Below are positions 7,894 to 15,053 of a DNA stretch of 19,110 nt, one piece after another. The stretch is from Coriobacteriaceae bacterium (GTDB lineage: Bacteria > Actinomycetota > Coriobacteriia > Coriobacteriales > UBA8131). Positions within the stretch are counted from its first letter, which is position 1; the number at the start of each line of letters is the position of its first letter. The translations under genes and the position numbers were made by a program. The DNA is taken from contig JAAYYH010000083.1 of assembly GCA_012515495.1 (NCBI GenBank), positions 1 through 19,110 on the forward strand, in the 5' to 3' direction. The notes under the pieces are model-generated. The model had not been told where the DNA came from, did no database searches, and saw only the letters and a program-made list of their open reading frames with translations.

Positions 7894-8796
7894 ATGGAAG
7901 TCATTGTCAAAGGTTCAAGCGGCGCGGCCGTAGCGGATGTCCAGCGACGGCTCCAATCCCTTGGTTTTGAGCTCGGGCAAGATATTGCCTCTGGAACCTA
8001 TGGTCTGGAAACCGCGGAAGCAGTCATGGCATTCAGAGCGCGTGAAGGTATCAGCGTTGGCGATTACGTCGATCAGGAGACCTGGGCAGCGCTGGTAGAT
8101 GCAACCTTCACTTTAGGCGATCGTGTGCTTTATCTGCGTATGCCGTATTTCCACGGTCGAGATGTTGCGACACTGCAAAGTGCCCTGGAATCTCTGGGAT
8201 TCAATTGTGGTGGATCGGACGGTATCTTCGGTGCCCATACCGAAAGAGCGCTGCGCGAATTCCAATTCAACGCCGGCATCACCAGTGATGGGATAGCCGG
8301 AACATCCACCTTCAACGCCATCGAGCGCCTGCATCACGCCTGGCAGGGCAAAGGCGCCTTGACCCTAAAAGACCAGACTTTGGGATTCTCACGGGCTGCC
8401 GCGGTTTTGGAGAGCGCCAGCATCTGCGTATTCAGCACCGAAGCTGTAGGCAAAGCCATTGCTGAGCGAGTCTCCAATCTGGCACTGGCAACAACTTCGG
8501 CCTCACGGGTGGTTTCCGCGCAGTCGCTGACGCAGGTTCCCGCTCAGTCGACATTAATGGTGCAGTTGGCGACTGTTCAGATCGAGCCGGAAGACGGGAT
8601 CCCTTTGGTGCTATATGACGATGACACAACCTTGAATACCCGTATCCGTACTGCCATAGAATCGATAGCATCCACAGAGAACAAGATCATCGTCCAGATC
8701 GAGGTACCGGCGATAACGGCTCCTGATTTCTCTGCGCGTGACGAACAGCATTGCGCTGTGGCCTTGTTGGATGCTCTTTGCCTGGCAGTTGCCTAG
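7894..8796 (+). CDS. Protein with two peptidoglycan-binding domains and an unassigned C-terminal half
   Basis: The product is 300 residues. Residues 4-70 and 86-148 are two PG_binding_1-type repeats, recognisable by GxxGxxVxxxQxxLxxLGF-like starts and, in the second, SDGIFGAHTERALREFQ and DGIAGTSTF. Residues 155-300 do not match a family I can name. The segment has no obvious catalytic His/Cys/Glu pattern and ends HCAVALLDALCLAVA. The combination resembles CwlM-type proteins (two such repeats plus an Amidase_3 domain), but the zinc-binding start of an amidase is not visible, so this may be a degenerate domain (speculative). There is no signal peptide, so the product is predicted to be cytoplasmic. 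ATG at 7894 is 6 bases after the prenyl synthase stop. Confidence 0.85.
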   Translation: MEVIVKGSSGAAVADVQRRLQSLGFELGQDIASGTYGLETAEAVMAFRAREGISVGDYVDQETWAALVDATFTLGDRVLYLRMPYFHGRDVATLQSALESLGFNCGGSDGIFGAHTERALREFQFNAGITSDGIAGTSTFNAIERLHHAWQGKGALTLKDQTLGFSRAAAVLESASICVFSTEAVGKAIAERVSNLALATTSASRVVSAQSLTQVPAQSTLMVQLATVQIEPEDGIPLVLYDDDTTLNTRIRTAIESIASTENKIIVQIEVPAITAPDFSARDEQHCAVALLDALCLAVA

Positions 8797-8836
8797 CATT
8801 TGTCTGACGCTGGTTTTATGTTTTTTATAGAAATAT

Positions 8837-8862
8837 TGAGCATTTTACAGGCATCGTGCTAC
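8837..8862 (+). promoter_or_regulatory. Weak candidate promoter for the first NlpC/P60 gene
   Basis: TTGAGC at 8837-8842 and an AT-containing TACCAT about 18 bases further on make a plausible but weak -35/-10 pair in the 225-base gap 8797-9021. It would give a leader of roughly 150 bases containing the hairpin at 8892-8946. Confidence 0.3.
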
Positions 8863-8891
8863 CATACTGCACAACTTAGATGTTCATAGCG

Positions 8892-8946
8892 GAGCTTAAC
8901 ACCTGAATGATGACCGATACGTAGTAGCAGGTGGAGTTTAATGCTC
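8892..8946 (+). promoter_or_regulatory. Leader hairpin upstream of NlpC/P60 gene, unassigned structured RNA candidate
   Basis: Three stem segments stack in order: GAGC (8892-8895) with GCTC (8943-8946), TTAA (8896-8899) with TTAA (8938-8941), and CACCTG (8900-8905) with CAGGTG (8928-8933). The 3' arm has bulges of one and four bases, and the loop is 22 bases. It lies in the presumed 5' leader of the wall hydrolase at 9022. Conserved blocks of the cyclic di-AMP (ydaO) riboswitch, which controls such genes in other actinobacteria, are not seen. Confidence 0.4.
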
Positions 8947-9021
8947 GGGTTCCAGAGGTCCTGATTTGGTCAATGCGCGGTCGCGTGCCATAAAGCAGGA
9001 AGTCTTTGGTGAGGAGTTGCA

Positions 9022-10146
9022 ATGGGTGAGAGAAGTACGGATTTTGCTGATCGACAGGATCGGTCGCGAGATCATGGACTGTTCTCTTTGAATCGAAGAA
9101 CGTTCTCCCTCGGGTTGGCAGTAGGCGCGTTTGCGCTGTTCAATCCATTTTCCAGTAGTAAAGCTTTTGCTGAGCCTACTTCGGCTGAGAAGCAGGCTGA
9201 AGCCGATGAGGTTAAGGCCAGGCTTGACTCGTGGCGGACAGAACTGGAAGAAGCCTCACGCGAATACCATCTGGCGCTTGAGGCACACGATTCGGCGCTA
9301 GTTGCCATGGATGAAGCCAAAGCCCGTATCGAAGCCGCAGAGGCGAAGATCACCGACTTACAATCCAAGTTAGGTAACCGAGCGGCGAATATGTATCGCG
9401 GCGGACCGCTGACATTTCTCGACGTGTTGTTTGGCGCCAGCAGCTTTGAGGAATTCACCACCACTTGGGATCTTCTCAACGGCATCAATCAGGAAAACGC
9501 CACATTGATCGAGCAGACCAAGACGGCCAAACAGGAAGCTGAAGCTGCGCATCAGGAATACACCCACCAAGAGAAACTGGCTGCGCAGAAACTAGCTGAG
9601 GCCGAAAAGATCAAGGCAGATGCCGAGGTCACCGTTTCGGCTTACGAGACCGAGTTAGCTAATCTTAACGAGGAGATCAAGGAACTCATCCGCAAGGAAG
9701 AGGAAGCCGAGGCTGCGCGTCAGGCCGCAGCTGCAGCCGCGGCAGCCAATCAGGGCTCAAACAACGGTGGCGGCAGTTATCGTGGCGACGGTACAGGCAA
9801 TTACGACGTTGGCACCTATAACAGTGTGGTTGAAGCAGCATACTCACGTCTTGGCTGTCCTTACGTCTGGGCAGCAACGGGGCCAAACTCATTTGACTGC
9901 TCGGGACTCACACAGTGGTGCTACAGACAGGTTGGTATCAGTATCCCTCGGGTTGACACCTCCCAACGCGCGGCAGCTTCCTCGATTCTACCTGTAAGCG
10001 AAGCTCAACCAGGAGACATCCTTTGGATGTGGGGTCACGTGGGTATCTACATCGGCGGCGGCCAATACATCCATGCTCCTCAACCTGGAGACGTGGTGAG
10101 GATTGCCAGCAACATGGGTATGTGGCAGGCTGCCTGTCGCTACTGA
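9022..10146 (+). CDS. NlpC/P60 peptidoglycan hydrolase, PcsB/CwlO-like, Tat-type signal
   Basis: This is a secreted cysteine endopeptidase that probably cleaves peptide stems of peptidoglycan. The product is 374 residues. The N-terminus has LNRRTFSLG (Arg25-Arg26) followed by a hydrophobic stretch and KAFA at 47-50, a good fit to a twin-arginine signal with cleavage near residue 50. Residues 52-235 form a long coiled coil interrupted by MYRGGPLTFLDVLFGASSF, typical of PcsB/CwlO/RipC-like proteins, which in other bacteria are activated by FtsEX. An Ala-rich then Gly/Asn-rich linker (about 232-262) leads to the NlpC/P60 domain with Cys293 (FDCSGL), His339 (GHVGIYIGG) and His351 (IHAP). GAGGAG 5 bases upstream supports ATG 9022. 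It is a paralogue of the product at 17474. The FtsEX link is inference. Confidence 0.94.
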   Translation: MGERSTDFADRQDRSRDHGLFSLNRRTFSLGLAVGAFALFNPFSSSKAFAEPTSAEKQAEADEVKARLDSWRTELEEASREYHLALEAHDSALVAMDEAKARIEAAEAKITDLQSKLGNRAANMYRGGPLTFLDVLFGASSFEEFTTTWDLLNGINQENATLIEQTKTAKQEAEAAHQEYTHQEKLAAQKLAEAEKIKADAEVTVSAYETELANLNEEIKELIRKEEEAEAARQAAAAAAAANQGSNNGGGSYRGDGTGNYDVGTYNSVVEAAYSRLGCPYVWAATGPNSFDCSGLTQWCYRQVGISIPRVDTSQRAAASSILPVSEAQPGDILWMWGHVGIYIGGGQYIHAPQPGDVVRIASNMGMWQAACRY

Positions 10147-10279
10147 TCGTGATTCCAGATGAGACGATAATCCTATAGCTGCAGGCACGGAGTGCTTTGG
10201 ATAGTTCAGCTTGCATCCTTGGTGATGATTGGCTGGAGTCGCAAGGGAAAATCCGGTTCAATATACGAATCAACGCGAT

Positions 10280-10340
10280 AAATCTGGTAAATCTGGGAAC
10301 AATCTGTAGGGTTTACGGTAGCAATAATAGTCGCAATAAT
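10280..10340 (+). repeat. Short direct repeats just upstream of the fhs promoter
   Basis: AAATCTGG occurs at 10280-10287 and 10289-10296, with a related CAATCTG at 10300-10306. GCAATAAT occurs at 10321-10328 and again 12 bases later at 10333-10340, immediately before the -35 position. Their placement suits binding sites for a regulator, but no known operator is recognised. The remainder of the gap from 10147 shows no gene or known riboswitch. Confidence 0.45.
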
Positions 10341-10341
10341 C

Positions 10342-10370
10342 TTACCGATATCTGATCGCTGCGCTATAAT
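10342..10370 (+). promoter_or_regulatory. Promoter of the fhs operon
   Basis: TTACCG (10342-10347) and a consensus TATAAT (10365-10370) are separated by 17 bases. Transcription would begin near 10377, leaving a leader of about 30 bases that includes the AGGGG-type ribosome binding site before the TTG start at 10408. Confidence 0.7.
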
Positions 10371-10407
10371 ATGAAAGATTATTCTACGAACTGAAGGGGT
10401 GGTTGGT

Positions 10408-12084
10408 TTGGCATTTAAATCTGATATTGAGATAGCTCAAGAAACTCCGATGAAAGATATCCGCGAGATAGCAGATGGTCTTGGCGTTGACGCAAAGTAC
10501 ATTGAGCAATATGGCAATTACAAGGCAAAAATCGATTACAACATACTAGCGGACATGCAAGATAAGCCCGATGGCAAGTTGATCTTAGTTACCGCTATCA
10601 CACCGACTCCGGCTGGTGAGGGAAAGACCACGACTACTGTTGGTCTGGCGGATGGTCTCCGTAAGATCGGCAAGAAGAGCGTCGTGGCTTTGCGCGAGCC
10701 CAGTCTTGGTCCGGTATTCGGTGTTAAGGGAGGTGCTGCTGGCGGAGGATATGCGCAGGTAGTTCCGATGGAAGACATCAATCTGCATTTCACTGGTGAC
10801 TTCCATGCCATCGGTGCTGCCAACAACCTTTTAGCGGCTATGTTGGACAATCATATCTTCCAGGGTAATGAGTTGGGCATCGACAACCGTCGCATCACTT
10901 GGAAACGTGCTGTCGACATGAACGATCGTCAACTGCGTTATATCACCAATGGCCTCGGTGGACGCGTCAATGGCGTGCCGCGCGAGGATGGTTTCGACAT
11001 CACTGTGGCCAGCGAAGTGATGGCGGTGCTCTGTCTATCCAGTGATATTGATGACCTCAAGGAGCGTTTGTCTCGGATAATCGTCGGTTACACTCGCGAT
11101 GAGAAACCGGTTACTGCTGGTGAGCTGAAAGCTGCAGGTGCCATGGCTGCCTTGCTCAAGGACGCCCTCAAGCCCAATCTTGTGCAGACGCTCGAGCATA
11201 CCCCAGCCTTTATCCATGGTGGCCCCTTTGCCAACATCGCTCACGGTTGCAACAGTGTTATGGCCACTCGTCTGGCTTTGAAACTCGGCGATTATGCTGT
11301 CACAGAAGCTGGATTCGGTGCCGATCTGGGTGCTGAGAAATTCTTGGACATCAAGTGCCGTATCACTGGTCTGGAGCCCGACGCGGTGGTAATCGTGGCT
11401 TCGGTACGCGCTCTCAAGCATCACGGTGGCGTTGCTAAGGCTGACCTGCAGACCGCCAATGTCGAGGCAGTGGACAAGGGTCTACCCAACTTGCTGCAAC
11501 ACGTTGAGAACGTCACTCAGGTCTTTGGATTGCCTGCTGTCGTTGCCATCAACCGCTTCCCAACGGACAGCGAGGAAGAGCTGGCTCTGATTGAGGAGAA
11601 GTGTCGCGCGCTTGGTGTCAATGTTGCTCTGTCTGAGGTATGGGGTAATGGTGGCGAAGGTGGAAGGGTACTGGCTGAAGAGGTTGTACGTCTTTGTGAG
11701 CAACCCAAGCAGTTCGAGTTCTGCTATGACATCGAGGCCAGTATCGAGGAGAAGCTCGAGGCCATCTGCAAGCGCGTCTATCGCGCCGGTTCGGTAGAGT
11801 TGGCTGCCGGGGCCAAGAAGCAGGCGACTCAACTGGCCGCGTTGGGCTTTGATAAGATGCCCATCTGCATGGCCAAGACCCAGTACAGCTTCAGTGATGA
11901 TGCCTCATTACTGGGCGCGCCTCGCGACTTCAAGGTTATCGTACGTAATCTCAAAGTCTCGGCTGGTGCCGGGTTCATCGTTGCCTTGACTGGTGACATC
12001 ATGACCATGCCGGGTCTGCCCAAGGTGCCAAGCGCTGAGAAGATCGATGTCGACAACACCGGTCGCATCAGCGGACTGTTCTAA
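10408..12084 (+). CDS. fhs: Formate-tetrahydrofolate ligase
   Basis: Fhs uses ATP to join formate to tetrahydrofolate, giving 10-formyl-THF, the entry step of C1-folate metabolism and of the Wood-Ljungdahl methyl branch. The product is 558 residues, the normal length. Hallmarks are KSDIEIAQ near the start, the ATP-binding TPTPAGEGKTTTTVGL with Lys73, REPSLGPVFGVKGGAAGGGY, NLHFTGDFHAI, HGGPFANIAHGCNSV, EAGFGADLGAEKF, and the C-terminus MTMPGLPKVPSAEKID ending SGLF. TTG at 10408 is chosen because it gives the family-typical N-terminus and AGGGGTGG lies a few bases upstream. GTG at 10399 overlaps that site, and ATG at 10450 would remove conserved residues. It is the first gene of the operon behind a strong -10 box. 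Confidence 0.97.
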   Translation: MAFKSDIEIAQETPMKDIREIADGLGVDAKYIEQYGNYKAKIDYNILADMQDKPDGKLILVTAITPTPAGEGKTTTTVGLADGLRKIGKKSVVALREPSLGPVFGVKGGAAGGGYAQVVPMEDINLHFTGDFHAIGAANNLLAAMLDNHIFQGNELGIDNRRITWKRAVDMNDRQLRYITNGLGGRVNGVPREDGFDITVASEVMAVLCLSSDIDDLKERLSRIIVGYTRDEKPVTAGELKAAGAMAALLKDALKPNLVQTLEHTPAFIHGGPFANIAHGCNSVMATRLALKLGDYAVTEAGFGADLGAEKFLDIKCRITGLEPDAVVIVASVRALKHHGGVAKADLQTANVEAVDKGLPNLLQHVENVTQVFGLPAVVAINRFPTDSEEELALIEEKCRALGVNVALSEVWGNGGEGGRVLAEEVVRLCEQPKQFEFCYDIEASIEEKLEAICKRVYRAGSVELAAGAKKQATQLAALGFDKMPICMAKTQYSFSDDASLLGAPRDFKVIVRNLKVSAGAGFIVALTGDIMTMPGLPKVPSAEKIDVDNTGRISGLF

Positions 12085-12086
12085 TC

Positions 12087-12155
12087 ACTGGCAACTGCCA
12101 GTCAACAGTGGTCAATGACGTTAAGGCCCGCCGGCACACAGTTGCAGGGCGGGCC
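12087..12155 (+). other. Two consecutive hairpins between fhs and fchA
   Basis: ACTGGC (12087-12092) pairs with GCCAGT (12097-12102) around a 4-base loop. GGCCCGCC (12125-12132) pairs perfectly with GGCGGGCC (12148-12155) around a 15-base loop. Both lie in the 97-base gap between fhs and fchA. No T-run follows the second stem, so it is more likely an attenuating, processing or mRNA-stabilising element than a full terminator. This is inference from structure only. Confidence 0.6.
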
Positions 12156-12181
12156 GAGTCTTACACGAGATTGGATTACTA

Positions 12182-12820
12182 ATGGATATCCCCAAGATGA
12201 GTTGCGGAGAGTTTATAGAGGTCCTTGCCTCTAAGGAACCGGTTCCCGGTGGCGGTGGAGCTTCGGCTCTTGTGGCTGCGATAGGCACTGCCCTTGGCAA
12301 TATGGTGGGCAGTCTGACCCTTGGCAAGAAGAAGTATGCTGATGTTGAGGAGGATATCATCGCCCTGAAGGCCAGAGCGGATATCCTACAAGATGAGCTA
12401 CTGGCTTTAGGGAACAAGGATGCTGAGGTCTTTGCCGTGCTTTCACGCGCCTATGGTCTGCCAAAGGATACTCCTGAACAGCAGGCCGAGAAGACTCGCA
12501 TCATGGAAGCTGCGCTGCGAGAATGCAGTGATGTTCCCTTGCGCATCATGGAGAAATGCTGCGAGGCAATCGAGTTGCATAGGGAATTCGCGGCAAAGGG
12601 GACAGCTATCGCCATCAGCGATGTCGGCGTTGGTGTGGCATTCTGCCGGGCAGCCCTGCTCGGAGCATCTTTGAATATCTTCATCAACACGAAATCCATG
12701 GTTGATCGTGACCATGCAAAAGAGCTTAACGGAAAAGCTGCAGCCATGTTGGACAGTTACACGAAACTGGCTGACGACATCTTCGCTGATGTCGCAAAGC
12801 GATTTGAGCAGGAGGATTAA
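12182..12820 (+). CDS. fchA: Methenyltetrahydrofolate cyclohydrolase (FTCD_C family)
   Basis: FchA interconverts 10-formyl-THF and 5,10-methenyl-THF. The product is 212 residues, matching the stand-alone cyclodeaminase/cyclohydrolase family. It has the Gly-rich signature PVPGGGGASALVAAIGTALG near residues 20-39, the helix LTLGKKKYADV, and the helical C-terminal half with SDVGVGVAFCRAALLGA and a conserved-type NTKSMVDRDHAKEL. ATG at 12182 has only a weak upstream site. Its end carries the GGAGG that serves folD, whose start lies 1 base after this stop, so the two are translationally coupled. This, and the FolD active site, indicate that FchA supplies the cyclohydrolase step. The related histidine-degradation enzyme (formiminotransferase-cyclodeaminase) is unlikely in this context. 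Confidence 0.92.
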   Translation: MDIPKMSCGEFIEVLASKEPVPGGGGASALVAAIGTALGNMVGSLTLGKKKYADVEEDIIALKARADILQDELLALGNKDAEVFAVLSRAYGLPKDTPEQQAEKTRIMEAALRECSDVPLRIMEKCCEAIELHREFAAKGTAIAISDVGVGVAFCRAALLGASLNIFINTKSMVDRDHAKELNGKAAAMLDSYTKLADDIFADVAKRFEQED

Positions 12821-12821
12821 G

Positions 12822-13673
12822 TTGGCTACATTACTTAAAGGCGCCGCTGTTGTTGAGGCTCTGAATCAAGAGTCCGCTGAAATGGTCAAGCATCTGGAAC
12901 AGCTTGGAGTATCCCCAACACTGGCGATAGTCAGGGTGGGGGAACGCGAGGACGATATCGCCTACGAGCGTGGCGCTACCAAACGTTGCGAGAAAGTCGG
13001 TGTTGCTGTTAAGCAGGTCACATTATCTGGTGATTGCAGTGAGGCTGAGCTAATAGAGACTCTTGAGGGGTTGAACGCTGACGATCAGGTGCACGGCATA
13101 TTGTTGTTCAGACCGCTGCCCAAATATATGGACGAAGACCGCGTCCGCAATATTGTGGCACCGAACAAGGACATCGACGGCATCACCGATCTGTCATTGG
13201 CTGGTGTGTTCACCGGTGTTGAGACCGGTTTCGCGCCCTGTACCGCTCAGGCATGCATGGAGATACTTGACTTCTATGGCATCGAAACCAAGGGTAAGCG
13301 CGCTGTGGTCATCGGCCGTAGCTTGGTGGTTGGTAAGCCTGCTGCCTTGATGCTGATCTCAAAAAACGCCACGGTCACCGTCTGCCATACCCGTACAATC
13401 GACATGCCGGCTGTCTGCCGTCAGGGTGAGATAGTCATCGTCAGTGCCGGACGTCCCGGAATCGTCGATGCCAGCTACCTTTCTGAAGGCCAAGTGGTAA
13501 TCGATGTGGGAATCAATGTCACTGAAGACGGCAACTTGGTTGGCGATGTGGACTTCGAAGCGGCAGAGCCGCTGGTTGGGGCTATCACTCCGGTTCCGGG
13601 CGGAGTGGGCACTGTGACAACAAGTGTACTGGTGAAACATGTGGTTCAGGCTGCACAGAGGACTCTGGAGTAG
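12822..13673 (+). CDS. folD: Methylenetetrahydrofolate dehydrogenase FolD, probably lacking cyclohydrolase activity
   Basis: FolD oxidises or reduces between 5,10-methylene-THF and 5,10-methenyl-THF with NAD(P). The product is 283 residues, normal length. Fold hallmarks include NKDIDGI, the dinucleotide-binding VVIGRSLVVGKP, VIDVGIN, and ITPVPGGVGTVTTSVL. Aligned without gaps to the E. coli enzyme, Tyr48 is kept but the catalytic Lys (E. coli Lys54, human Lys56) is Ala52, and the QLPLP motif is FRPLP, replacing the active-site Gln (E. coli Gln98, human Gln100) by Phe96. In characterised enzymes that Lys is needed for the cyclohydrolase half-reaction, so this protein is predicted to be mainly a dehydrogenase. 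TTG at 12822 is chosen for GGAGG 6 bases upstream at the end of fchA. Longer frames would overlap fchA. Confidence 0.94.
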   Translation: MATLLKGAAVVEALNQESAEMVKHLEQLGVSPTLAIVRVGEREDDIAYERGATKRCEKVGVAVKQVTLSGDCSEAELIETLEGLNADDQVHGILLFRPLPKYMDEDRVRNIVAPNKDIDGITDLSLAGVFTGVETGFAPCTAQACMEILDFYGIETKGKRAVVIGRSLVVGKPAALMLISKNATVTVCHTRTIDMPAVCRQGEIVIVSAGRPGIVDASYLSEGQVVIDVGINVTEDGNLVGDVDFEAAEPLVGAITPVPGGVGTVTTSVLVKHVVQAAQRTLE

Positions 13674-13729
13674 AGGCTGGAATAGAAGCGCTTACAGATA
13701 ACACCGAAGCTACAGGTAAAGAGTCTCAG

Positions 13730-15019
13730 ATGACCATGGACAGTGACCAGGCGATTAAGTACATCAATCAACGTGAATGGCGCGAGAGTCGTTTGGGACT
13801 TGAACGTGTCAGTGAATTGCTCGAGCTGATGGGTAACCCTCAGCTCGAGACTCGATTCGCGCACATTGCAGGGACCAATGGTAAAGGCAGTGTCTGCATC
13901 ATGCTGGCAGAATCGCTGATGGCTGCCGGTTACCGCACTGGTCTGTTCATCTCCCCATATATCAATGTCTTCAATGAACGGATCCAGGTTGATGGTCAAG
14001 CCATCACTGATGACGCTTTGGCCAAGATCACCGAGCGCGTTCGCTTGTATGCGGATCAGATGTCCGATCATCCCACAGAATTCGAGCTGATTGCCGCGGT
14101 TGCCATGCAATACTTCGCTGACCAACACTGCGATATCGTGGTTTTGGAAGTTGGTCTGGGTGGACGTTTGGATGCTACCAACGTCATCCCCGTGCCCGAG
14201 GTCGCTGTTATTGCGCCAATCAGTCTCGATCATACAGCAGAGCTGGGCGATACCTTAGAGAAGATCGCTTCCGAGAAGGCCGGTATCATCAAATCGGGGG
14301 GCTGTCTGGTCTCAGCCGTACAGAGTCCCGGCGTATCAGAGGTCATCAATGAAATTTGCGGCAATCGAGGCGCATCCTTGCGCGCTGTTGATCCAGCAGC
14401 GCTGGTAGTCCAAGCTAACAACTTAACCGGGCAGCGTTTCACCTACAAGCATCATCAAGACTTGGAGATACGGCTCCTCGGTACCTATCAACCAGCGAAC
14501 GCGGCAGTGGTGATCGAGGTGGTAGAGTGCCTGCGGCGCAAGGACTGGTTAATCAGCGATGATGCTTTGCGCAAAGGCTTGCTCTCGGCCAGATGGCCAG
14601 CTCGTTTCGAATTAGTGCATCAACGGCCCTGGTTTATCATCGATGGCGGCCACAACCCTCAGGGGGCGGTCAGTCTGGCAGCCAACATTCGCCATTATTT
14701 TGCCGATAAGCCGGTGGATTTGATCTTTGGTGTGATGGCCGATAAGGATATCCAGACAATGCTCTCTGCAGTGTTACCCTTAGCCAGTCGCGTGTTCACC
14801 GTGACGGCCGACAACCACAGGGCAATGCCGGCAGACCAACTCGCCGAATATGTCCGTGCAAGTGGTTTGACAGAGGTCTTGGCCTGCGATAGCGTTGAGC
14901 AGGCTGTTACGCAAGCCATGCAAACAGCAGATCCTGACCAAGTGATTTGCGCATTCGGGTCCTTCTACATTGCCGGCGCCATACGTCGGTTATTTGGGTT
15001 GGTGCCTCAGACAGGGTAG
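13730..15019 (+). CDS. folC: Folylpolyglutamate synthase / dihydrofolate synthase
   Basis: FolC adds glutamate to folates (and, in many bacteria, to dihydropteroate), which retains them in the cell and improves binding by C1 enzymes. The product is 429 residues. It shows AGTNGKGSV with the P-loop Lys52, SPYINVFNERI, EVGLGGRLDATNV, the SLDHTAELGDTLEKIASEKAGIIK block, WPARFELV, and DGGHNPQGA, all typical of the Mur-ligase-like FolC family. The start could be ATG 13730 or ATG 13736; the upstream site is weak for both. It lies 56 bases after folD and 34 bases before nfnA in the same direction, fitting a folate-C1 operon. Whether it has both activities cannot be told from sequence. Confidence 0.95.
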   Translation: MTMDSDQAIKYINQREWRESRLGLERVSELLELMGNPQLETRFAHIAGTNGKGSVCIMLAESLMAAGYRTGLFISPYINVFNERIQVDGQAITDDALAKITERVRLYADQMSDHPTEFELIAAVAMQYFADQHCDIVVLEVGLGGRLDATNVIPVPEVAVIAPISLDHTAELGDTLEKIASEKAGIIKSGGCLVSAVQSPGVSEVINEICGNRGASLRAVDPAALVVQANNLTGQRFTYKHHQDLEIRLLGTYQPANAAVVIEVVECLRRKDWLISDDALRKGLLSARWPARFELVHQRPWFIIDGGHNPQGAVSLAANIRHYFADKPVDLIFGVMADKDIQTMLSAVLPLASRVFTVTADNHRAMPADQLAEYVRASGLTEVLACDSVEQAVTQAMQTADPDQVICAFGSFYIAGAIRRLFGLVPQTG

Positions 15020-15032
15020 AGCAGATTACCCT
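15013..15032 (+). other. Small hairpin over the folC stop codon
   Basis: AGGGTA (15013-15018) pairs with TACCCT (15027-15032) around the 8-base loop GAGCAGAT. It includes the folC stop codon and sits just before the nfnA ribosome binding site. It has no T-run and may be incidental or may influence coupling. Confidence 0.35.
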
Positions 15033-15053
15033 ATAGATGAAGGGAGACTGAGC

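Noticed and set aside
8880..9021. Cyclic di-AMP (ydaO-type) riboswitch before the NlpC/P60 gene
   Set aside because: There is a loose match to the 5' GCTTAA/CCTGA region, but the conserved GGGGTGAATCC-type and CAGCTAACC/GTAGGCG-type blocks are absent. An Rfam scan would settle it.
10147..10398. THF or cobalamin riboswitch in front of fhs
   Set aside because: I could not find the conserved blocks of either class. A promoter with direct repeats and a leader of only about 30 bases explains the region better.
14970..15053. Earlier start for nfnA overlapping folC
   Set aside because: It would add residues not typical of the family. TTG 15054 has AGGGAG at 7 bases and gives the usual length.
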